DNA from: Isoetes taiwanensis
Lineage: Eukaryota > Streptophyta > Lycopodiopsida > Isoetales > Isoetaceae
Reading direction: 5' to 3'
Assembly: GCA_021234155.1 (NCBI GenBank)
Contig: JAJEKV010000132.1
Location: 992,001-1,056,000 of the forward strand
DNA length: 64,000 nucleotides
This document shows, piece after piece, positions 56,054 to 64,000 of this stretch; the stretch's first letter is position 1, and the number at the start of each line of letters is the position of its first letter. The notes beneath the pieces were generated by a model. It did no database searches. It was not told where the DNA came from and saw nothing but the letters and a program-made list of their open reading frames with translations. Both the position numbers and the translations under genes were made by a program.

Positions 56054-57625
56054 CCCTTTTAAAGGCAAGTGGGCCCATTTCCAATTATCCCACATGCCAA
56101 AGGGGATAATTGGAAACCCTAACTTAACCCCTTTGTCTATATAGGGTAGGAAACCCTAACTAGCCCAATTTTAGGATTTTAGGGCTTTGTATCCTGCTTT
56201 GGCCGCCTCAACAAAATTAAAACCGCATCCCTGCATCTGACCGAGAATTGCATCCTTAGTTTCTCTAGATTCGAAAGGTTTATTGCCAGGATGGTCGAGT
56301 CGGTCGGAGGAGGCCCTCAAGGATCAGTATTTGGCCAATTAGATAGTCTAAACCCTATTTTTAGTCATTGGACGTTAGGGTTTAGCCTATTAGATTGGCC
56401 ATAGCAGCCCTCTAGATCTCTAGATAGCAGATTCTAACTAAAGAACCTAACTCTATGTTGTAGATTAGATCTTATTCTTTAGTTCTTCTCGTGATGTATA
56501 TGGATGATGTATCTCTATGAACTCCTTGTATTGGGAAGGGGGTAGAGACCTAAAGCTTTGAAGTCGATGCTCCTAGAGTAGCCTCTCTAGCACACCGTAG
56601 TTGCGGCCAGTGGGTAACAAGAGCCACACCCGGGCCGTGGGTGAAGGGCCGACAGGGCTAAAAAGGAGGTTCGTGTTCGACTCTTGAATCCAGCCCTATG
56701 GTGTGTTAGTGCCGCCGGGGATCATTGTGACTAGGTCTAATGGCTCACCGCGGTGGCAGGGCAAGGCATACACACTGCGGAGGTGGTGAATATGACCTTC
56801 CATTGAGTTCCAAGTCAATACTGGCAAAGGGGCCTCTAGTCACCTTGAGTCAAGATTGTAGATCTCTCGAGGGAGAGATCCCTACACCCCCATCTGGAAT
56901 CGGGAGATGCAACTCGTGATATAGCCTTTGGCTATGCATCCCGCTGGCTCGTGTCCCAACACTTTTCAAAAGCCTACTCGCAAAGTGTGCAATGTGAGGG
57001 GCGGATGGAGTGGACAACCCTAAGCCATGCTCATATGCCGCCCAAATCCATTGCCATGAATTGCCTCAAGATGAACTCGGAGGCCCAAGCCGCCGGGCCA
57101 TCCCTTGAGTCCGAGCCTTGGGTAGGATTCCCTATGTGATGCCGATCTTTGTCTATGCAGATATGTGGAGGACCATCCTTCGATGATGGTCATATGATGT
57201 TGATGTATGTGCTACCGACATGTATGTTTACGCTCCGCAGCCTAGGTAGGCCCCGAGGGAGACGGTGCAATGATCCTTCCACTCTTCCCACCGGAACCCG
57301 GCCACTTGCCAGTAATGTCATGTGGAGGGCCCTCAGATTAGCATGGAGCTGGTATGGGGATGAACTCGCTTGTATACACGCGGAGTGCACCGTGATAATG
57401 CAGTAGGGGACGCCATAAAGGGTATCGAGCTATGTTCTTGGAGACCAAGAGCAAAGAATCGGGCCATGTTCCCCAAGAGCACTAACTTGATAGATCTTCA
57501 AACCTCTAAAAATGAGAAATTTTTTTTTCTCACTTTTGTAGTTTATGCTAAGCTAGTAAATGCTTAAAATGAAGAGAAATAAAAAAAAAAAAGATTAAAA
57601 ATTAATGAGCCAACATCCGTGGTAG
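56054..57625. other. GC-rich non-coding region, LTR-like
   Basis: A TATA-like CTATATAG lies at 56,138-56,145, followed by sequence rich in CCCTA/AACCC words and then a long GC-rich block without a sustained frame. Composition and position before a gypsy gag suggest retroelement LTR or leader sequence, but no matching second LTR is in the window. Confidence 0.4.
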
Positions 57626-57629
57626 GGAA

Positions 57630-57695
57630 TTCACACGCCGCGCCAGATGTACATTTCTACATTCTAGGTTCCGGGCCGGGCTAACGCGGTGAGAC
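57630..57695. repeat. ~66 bp palindrome, copy 1
   Basis: It starts TCACACGCCGCGCCAGA, has the inner ATTTCTACATTCTAG, and ends GCTAACGCGGTGAGAC. The arms are imperfect in this copy. Confidence 0.7.
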
Positions 57696-57816
57696 ATTCA
57701 GCCTTTGACCCCAAAAAGTTGTAAATTACAAGAAAATACCTTGATAATTCTAAATTTAAGCTAAGAATTAGTAGATTTAGCATGTTACATGTTAATTTAA
57801 TAGTGGGCCCCACCAT

Positions 57817-57882
57817 GTCTCACACGCCGCCGCCAGACGGGTTTCTAGATTCTAGGAACGGGCTGGGCATAACGTGTGAGAC
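57817..57882. repeat. ~66 bp palindrome, copy 2
   Basis: This is the best copy. The outer arms GTCTCACAC and GTGTGAGAC are perfect complements, and the inner GTTTCTAGATTCTAGGAAC is a second nested inverted repeat. It lies 75 bp upstream of a TATA box. Confidence 0.8.
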
Positions 57883-57956
57883 CTTGCTTAATTAGGTGTT
57901 TTAGATGCCTTTAGACAACCCAAAAGGTAGTTTAAAAGTTGACCTAAATTTGGCCC

Positions 57957-57964
57957 TATAAATA
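57957..57964 (+). promoter_or_regulatory. TATA box of histone-like gene
   Basis: TATAAATA in CCCTATAAATAGAAC, about 107 bp upstream of the MARTK-type start at 58,064. This spacing is normal for a plant gene with a short leader. Confidence 0.6.
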
Positions 57965-58063
57965 GAACTGCACCCTCCCATTTTTTTCTCGTTTTTCCCT
58001 AGAACTTCGCCATTGCCGTCAAGGCGATCTTCAAGCGCTTTAATCGGATCGACAAACCGTAAG

Positions 58064-59356
58064 ATGATGGCCCGCACGAAGTGCATCGCAAGGAAGCCTA
58101 GCCGAAGCGGATCCTCCGGCGCCCGATCCGCCCTTTTCACAGATTTTTTCGGAACCTTCTCCACAACGCACAATCTTCGCCGAAGCGAGGAAGGTGGTCG
58201 GACCGGCCAAACTACCAACAGAGCTCTTGGAGGACGACCCGCCGCATCGCCATGAACGAGATCCTCGGCCGAAATTGCACGGCAGAGGAAGAAGCCGGCC
58301 AAAGCCAGGAGCAACACCGTGAGAACGCCAACCCACGGGAGGAGCAGAGGGAACAGCGGACCCATCAACAAAATTTCAAGAACAACCCCAAAGTTGAGAT
58401 CCACCTGCAGGAGGAGCAGGAAGAGAGGAGCGGCCGCCCGGAACTCACCCCGGAAGAAGAGGCCGACTTCGACGCCTGGCCCACAAGTACGGGCCAAGGA
58501 GCGCCGCCGGAGCAGAGGACAAAGAGTCGAAGACGACCCGACCACGCCCCGACCCAAGAAGAGGAAGGCCAAAGCCGTAAAGGCGTGCAAGAGGAAGGTG
58601 GTAAAGGCTTGGGAAGGAGCCGAAGGTCCTGGCCATCAACGAGCCCGTCGGGAGGAGGGGGAGCCTTCCACCGAATAATTTACGGACCAAGACTACGCGT
58701 CGGGCGCAGACGGCAAGCTCTTCAAAGCCCCCTGCGTCAGAGAGGAAGAGGGTGAGTGCATGCACCCCAAGAGCAGAGGAGAGGCCGGACAGTGGCGGCC
58801 CCCACCGCTCGACGCGGATAGGGTCAAGGCCCCACGGCCACAACGGAGGTATATATGATAGACCCCCCAAAGGTCCATTAAGAGGATTCGGGGAGCACAA
58901 CGCAGTATATGGCAAAGTGGGGAGGCCTACAATGCCTATTACCGTGAGCACCGGGTGAGAACGATTGAAGGCGGACACCACCGAAGAGCCGCATTAATCG
59001 AAGCCCCTCCACCAAAGCCCAAGCCTCCCCGCACCGTGGAAGAAGCTTGAACAAGAAGAAGAAGCCGGAAGACAGTGGCACTCAAGGAGATCCGCCACTT
59101 CCGTAAGAGTTACGGACTCCTGATTCCCCGGGGCCGCTCCAGCCGATTTGGTCCGGGTAAGTCATCCAAGAATACAACACGCATACGCGCCGTGACCGAC
59201 GAGATGCCGCTGTTTACAAGAGGCGGCGAAGCGCATATAGTAAAGCATTTTGAAGATTCAACGCCCGCACGTGCACGCGAAGAGGGTTACCCTCATGAGG
59301 CAGATATGTATCTTGCCGTGCACATCAAGGGAGAACGCCTTGAACCTTGTAAATAA
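58064..59356 (+). pseudogene. Histone H3/CENH3-like gene with long basic tail, frame-disrupted
   Basis: The N-terminus reads M-MARTKCIARKPSRSGS, an H3-type tail (ARTK, ARK-S). The same frame, interrupted by stops near 58,253, 58,678, 58,857 and 59,048, continues through ~330 codons rich in Lys, Arg, Glu and Pro (KKRKAKAVKACKRKVVKAW). It ends at RKTVALKEIRHFRKSYGLLI, the start of a histone fold. Later fold words appear in alternating frames. AAPADLVR, LQEAAK and HAKRVTLMR are in one; HFEDS and YLAVHIKGER are in another. KEIRHF, LLIP and RVTLM favour CENH3 over canonical H3, whereas the IKGER ending resembles canonical H3. No introns are apparent. Frame changes at C/G-rich spots could be mutations or consensus errors. 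It lies between two palindrome modules in gypsy-type sequence. Confidence 0.65.
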
Positions 59357-59486
59357 TCAAAAAATTTTTGTTAATATAAAGAAAATTTTGTGTAAATAAA
59401 GTGTCAAAACCGCTTAAATAGGTCAAGATATCGATCCCTAGCCTTCGTTTTAATTAAATTGGAGTTTTGAGCAAAATTGAGACGAT

Positions 59487-59553
59487 GTCTCACACGCCAG
59501 CGCCGGTGACATTTCTACATTTTAGAAATCGGTCGGCGCAAACAACGTGAGAC
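59487..59553. repeat. ~66 bp palindrome, copy 3
   Basis: GTCTCACACGCCAGCGCCGG, inner ATTTCTACATTTTAGAAAT (nested inverted repeat), ending AACGTGAGAC. It begins the second promoter-like module. Confidence 0.78.
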
Positions 59554-59691
59554 CATGCCCAAAAATGCCCAAAAAAAGCTCCAAATCGACCAAGTAAGGG
59601 GTCAATTCTGCCTAACTCGATGAGTTTAGTGGAATTACAGCCTTAGATCACCTAAATTGAGTAATCCTAGCCCAATTAGGTCCCATGTCAC

Positions 59692-59752
59692 TCTCACGTC
59701 GCCGCCAGATGATTTCTACATTTTAGAAATCTAGCCGGGCATAGCGTAGACC
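59692..59752. repeat. ~66 bp palindrome, copy 4
   Basis: TCTCACGTCGCCGCCAGA, inner GATTTCTACATTTTAGAAAT, ending GGGCATAGCGTAGACC. One arm is degraded. Its spacing from copy 3 (~205 bp) is close to that of copies 1-2 (~187 bp). Confidence 0.7.
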
Positions 59753-59927
59753 CCGCACCATTTCTTCACCAAATGATCTCAAATTGCACAACAGGTTCAA
59801 GTTGGGTCCTTAGCATGCTCAAACCCTAGAAATATACTTCAAACTTGCAATTGCATCACTTAATAGGTTAGAATTTATAATTTCAAGTAAATTCTAAGTC
59901 ATCCAAAAATTGGGGTTTTCCCCTTTC

Positions 59928-59935
59928 TATAAATA
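59928..59935 (+). promoter_or_regulatory. TATA box of second module
   Basis: TATAAATA in CTTTCTATAAATAAGTCC, downstream of palindrome copy 4, mirroring the first module's layout. Confidence 0.55.
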
Positions 59936-60039
59936 AGTCCCCATTTCTCAATTGGCACCCTGCAAATTTGCTCCCTTTGCTTAGGCGATCTTTTCAGCTC
60001 CACGAGTTCTCAGATCCGTTTGATACTCCCCTTCCTTGC

Positions 60040-61571
60040 TAGATCAATGGCCACTTTGCTGATTTTTTGGGCGATGGTAAGGCCCGGTGCCCATACATCG
60101 GCCCGGATGTCAGCGACATCTTCCAAGTCTTTGTGAAAGAAATTGACATCCAAGTTACGCTAAATGCAAACCCCGCATATAGGCAGTGCTAGCAGTAATT
60201 TCAGGCTAGGGTAGGACCCTCCCTTGTCCAAGTCCCCCTTGCATAGGATACTGTTCCTCGCTGGTCCCTTCCGTTGGCCTTTGGGCGATGTCCCCAACAT
60301 CGCCAAGTACTTGACTAACAAGGCGCTAGAGGTCGCCGACTACATGGTCCCGATGTAGCCAACAGACCAAGTACTTCTCTTACACCGCCCGCCCATAGCC
60401 ATCTTCTTATCCCAATCACGAGAACCCGATGGGGCAACCTCTATCCTCCGGATGGAGGTAGACCCCATAGCAGTGCAAGAGGAAGAGCAGATGTGTATGC
60501 GGGATCAACAGAAATGCAGGAAGCAAGAGAGGATGAAGAGGAGCTCTGGACTTATTTAAGGATACACCTGAGCTCGACTCGGGGACGAGGAACGGCGCCA
60601 AGGAGAGCAGAGCCGATCAACTTCGAAAGCCCGGCCAAAGAAGGCATCGGAGTTACTTTCACTCGGGCTAGGCATCACAAGCCTAGCCCCTATCATCATC
60701 GATGGAGAGGAGTATCTACTCCTGTGACATCGCTTAACCTTCCAATGCGGGGAGAGGAGCCTGTGTTGGGCCTAATTGCTCCACCAACTCCGTGACCCAG
60801 GCATGGGCGACTTCATCGTCAGGGGAGCCCTCGAACTTCCCGCTTCAAGGGGAGGCCCGACACCTACCGGGGAGACGACCTGGAATATCCAGGGCCCTGG
60901 CAAAGCATCGTGCAATTGATGGGCCGGCGGGGAGCTGCCAACAGAGGAGGAGGAGTTCCTCGCTCTCCAAGAACGATGGGGATCAGGGGAAGACCCACGA
61001 GCATCCTAATGCCGGGTCCTTCGATATCACCCCCGCCAAAGGGAGAAGGCGACCTCGGGAGGCTGGGCCTACCAGCATCTCATGGGGAGCTCACCGAAGT
61101 TGAGGTCGACGGTACGTTGGGCGGCACAGAGCTGGAGGCCAAACAAGCGGAGAAGCCCGGCGACACACACAACGACAGGTCGCTCAGGTACTACTTGCCG
61201 CTGGCGATGGATGGGAGAATAGCGGGTAATTCACCGCAAGTTCAATCAGGCGAAGAAAAGTGTTTATGCTGATTGCACTCTCGTGCTTGGCCGGCAGCAT
61301 GCTCGAATAGCAACAAATGTCGACTATGCCGCCTTAGTCAAGAAGGCAATGGCACTCGACCTCTTCGACTTAAGCCATACCCCGCAGAAACGTCCGCCGA
61401 TATTATGCTTGATCGCGCCCTACATCCCGACCGCAGGTAGAAGACTGGTGAGAGCCATCCGGGGAGGCTCGTGACAAGCATCATCAGGAACTTGGGTCAC
61501 TCGGTAGGGGCGGCCCAAGTTAAGTTTCTTGAAGACAACCCGTCTTACCTGCGCGATTTCAAGACTAGTTA
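60040..61571 (+). pseudogene. Unrecognised broken gene of second module
   Basis: Frames change often. Readable pieces in order are INGHFADFLGDGKARCPYIG, FVKEIDIQVTLNANPAYRQ, LFLAGPFRWPLGDVPNIAKY and EEEQMCMRDQQKCRKQERMK (a basic/acidic helix). SLGLGITSLAPIIIDGEEY, DCTLVLGRQHARIATNVDYA and GAAQVKFLEDNPSYLRDFK follow. I recognise none of these. Its position before gag is like the extra ORF1 of Ogre/Tat-type gypsy elements, but similarity is not established. Confidence 0.35.
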
Positions 61572-61848
61572 GACTCTTGTCCAGGAGACTTTTTGTATCT
61601 AAAATATTATATGATATATAAATACAATTCTGGCCTGCACTTTAAATGTTTTGTTGATGTATTTTTGCCCCACAATTATACCAACAAACATAAACAATGC
61701 AAGAAGAACAAATGGAACTAATCATATAGCCATGAATTGCTTGTGTATGCAGCCAGAGGCCTAAACGAACGACAACTGCGAGACCTTATAGAAGAACAAC
61801 CCCCCCCAGACTTACCCCGCAAGGAACCTATTTGAAGATAGGGAACCC

Positions 61849-64000
61849 ATGACCTTAGAGGAGGAGATAGCCCAGATGAGGACAGACCTGGAGCAGATAA
61901 AGGCATTACTGTCCAAGGTGAGTGGGTTCGGTGGGCAATGCTCCGTTGCCGCAAAGCATCAGCTCCTGGGAGGGAAGGAAGGGACAAGAAAGAGCAAGAG
62001 AAGGAGATCCCCAGTCCGGAATCTTCTCCATCAAGTTCGAACTCGGATCCTCACTCGAGGAAGAGGAAGAAATGTGCTCGAGGAACGAGCGTAGGGAAGG
62101 CGGAGGAACACCCCGAGAGGGACTGACAAAGAGATACGTGGCCTCGACTACCGTGAAGAAGGTGGAGATTCGCGCTGGGCAATGTATGGAAGGCCGAAAA
62201 CTGGAACAGTTCTCAGGGGGGGGCTGAGTCAGGATTGGAAGCGAGAGGCATGTTTGGGACGAAATGAGCGAAGTCTGGAAATGCTTATGGCATGAAGGAT
62301 AAGGACAAAGGCGAGTTGCAACAGCCAACTTGAAAGGAGCCGCCGGATTTGGTGGAAGGGTTATGCAAAGGCACACCGGGCTTAAGCAGGGGATGCTTGT
62401 AAGTTCAGAAAGTTTGCTAAAGCCTTCAAGCACCATTACGCCCGAGGAACATAAGTCCGAAAGATGATGCGCCAGCTTTTTACAGTTATGCTTGTAAGGC
62501 AACAAATCACCGTAAATATACGAGGAATTGCGAGGCCAAGGTCAGAGCAAAATGGGTTGGGAGAGAAGCATGCAAGAGAAAGCTATATTGAGGGGCTGAA
62601 TGAGGAGATCCGCAGTTTTCAGGATGGGCAATAAACCCTAGACAAGAGAGATCGTAGTTTTGAATCCAAGGCTATAAGTTTGCAGTGGGTCGACCTCGAA
62701 TAGCTGCACAAGCAAGAAGATTTCCGTGATAGCGTTGCGATGAAATATATAGCCCCTGGCAGCGTACCCAGTCCAAATTTAGCCCCAAGGGAACCGTGGG
62801 AAGCCAGGAGAAGAAGCAGTGTGTCCTTCAAGGACAAGTGAGGAGAGGTCAAACTACTCCAAAGCAAAGGCAATCCTTTTGCAAGCTTATGCCAATGAAA
62901 AGAGGCGAGTGCATAGAAAAGCGTACTGTGTTTCCGTGTTTTTCCAGCCTGCCATAGGACAAAGAACCGCCCTACGCCATGAGTGCAGCTCAGCTGAGTT
63001 GGGAGATTGGGACTGGGTCTCGACGACGACGCTAAGAGGCCCGCGGACCACATTCAAAGTATGGGAGTGTCCGCATCTTTGCAAAAGAATAGATACGTAA
63101 AAGCTGCAGAGCCAGATAAGGTATTTCCACAGAGGGAAGGCTAAAAGCTAAGTCCTTCATAGTCTTGATAGACTCGTGAAGTAGCCATAACTTTTTGCAT
63201 CACCCGCACGGTTCGATGTTGAAGTTGAAGCCGCTAAAGTCAAAGCCAAGACCCGTTGTTCTAGCAGTGGTGCTGGTGAGCAGCGCACGGCTGGCAAGAG
63301 AATTAACTCTACATCGACTCTGCCAGATTAATATCCGTGATGGGGGCGTAAGTAATGGGCATTGGGAAGCATGATTCCGATCATAGGAATGGAGTAATCC
63401 ACAGCAGGGCCATTATCGACCGTGGAAAGTTTGGCGGTGACCTTCCCAACCGGACCGGCAAGATCATTGAGATGGGTATGCAAGTTGCTCCCCATCATGC
63501 AAAGTTGTAATGTCTTCTAAACGGCCGCTCGCGCATCGTAAGAGTGAGCAAGTGGCATACATCTTCAAGCTCGAGATTAATGAGCCTGACCCGAAGGGGA
63601 AGCAAAGAAGACAAGGTGCCTCGCAAGTTGCCGGGCTAAAGTAGTTAAGCTGATCACTCTTAATTCCATGATCTCTTCCGTGATGAGATCAAGCAAAGGC
63701 CCTCCTTATAGGGGAGTCGAAAGCGCAGATAGCACTCTAACCAGGAACAAAGCCAACAAGCAAGGTTCGATAGAATGACAATGCAGAGTTGTCTGGTTTG
63801 AGTCAAGAAGGCCAGAGAGCCGCTTCATCAGGTTTCATTAGACCCAGTGTCTCGGCCGCTTGAGTTTCATTCTTTTGTCAAGAAGAAGGATGGATCTTGA
63901 GGATGTGCATAGACTATAGATGTGCTGAATAAGCACACCATTAAGAACAAGTATGCGCTTCCAAGATCGATGACTTGATGGACAACTCAAGGTGCAAAGA
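61849..64000 (+). mobile_element. Ty3/gypsy gag-pol, truncated by the window edge
   Basis: Gag starts at 61,849 with MTLEEEIAQMRTDLEQIKAL, a typical gypsy gag coiled coil. It continues in broken frames to a possible zinc-knuckle remnant near 62,930-63,000. Protease is not clearly readable. At 63,830-64,000 RT begins with PLEFHSFVKKKDGS and then TIDVLNKHTIKNKYALP, matching the FVKKKDGSLRxCIDYRxLNKxTIKN(R/K)YPLP box. The rest lies outside the window. Multiple stops suggest a non-autonomous copy. Confidence 0.8.

Noticed and set aside
57901-58590. 229-codon - strand frame opposite the histone-like gene
   Set aside because: It is the antisense of a GC-rich coding region with no motif. The + strand carries the recognisable histone words.
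1-64000. CRISPR arrays, bacterial operons, rRNA genes
   Set aside because: Nothing in the window supports them. Coding sequences are intron-bearing or plant retroelements, and the repeats are not spacer-separated.
1-64000. tRNA genes
   Set aside because: I saw no sequence with the full A-box/B-box and cloverleaf complementarity. The only tRNA-related sequence recognised is the copia primer-binding site at 27,886-27,906.

Overview
The window looks like a repeat-dense stretch of a flowering-plant nuclear genome. It holds one host gene that still reads well: a spliced biotin-protein ligase (holocarboxylase synthetase, HCS1/BirA-like) at 43.06-47.2 kb on the + strand. It also holds degraded host fragments (an LRR receptor-like gene and a CIPK-type kinase). 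Almost everything else is mobile or repetitive DNA. The plant assignment rests on the HCS gene structure, the CIPK and LRR fragments, Ty1/copia elements primed by initiator Met-tRNA, and Ty3/gypsy chromovirus pieces. I could not name a species.

Layout: 0-2.1 kb is AT-rich and gene-free. 2.1-9.92 kb is a tandem array of seven ~1.1 kb monomers plus a fragment, with short hypervariable C/G-rich patches. 9.92-19.4 kb is an unusual multi-ORF retroelement on the - strand. It has a reverse transcriptase of the metazoan/Penelope-related type rather than copia, gypsy, L1 or caulimovirid type. It is arranged as one ~6.55 kb unit followed head-to-tail by a truncated second unit. 19.43-19.95 kb is a degenerate ~100 bp repeat. 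20.0-23.2 kb is a decayed + strand copia element. 23,367-28,101 is a complete - strand copia element with a perfect 5 bp target-site duplication.

28-36 kb contains an LRR pseudogene, a chromovirus stub, a spliced Cys-rich gene of unknown function and a coiled-coil ORF remnant. 36.3-40.1 kb is a - strand LINE with ORF1, endonuclease, RT and an (AAAT)n tail. 41.96-42.55 kb (- strand) carries three phase-compatible exons encoding the catalytic C-terminus of a Crypton/KIAA1958-type tyrosine recombinase. The matching N-terminal half lies at 50.2-55.5 kb on the + strand, with the HCS gene between them. 55.6-64.0 kb is GC-rich. It has a foldback element, four copies of a ~66 bp palindrome in two promoter-like modules, a degenerate histone H3/CENH3-like gene behind the first module, and the start of a Ty3/gypsy gag-pol running off the right edge.

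The three most unusual items are the RT-bearing element (9.9-19.4 kb), the split Crypton-like recombinase, and the CENH3-like ORF inside gypsy-type sequence. Many coding remnants carry single-base frameshifts. Some may be consensus errors, because indels in the satellite cluster at C/G-rich sites.
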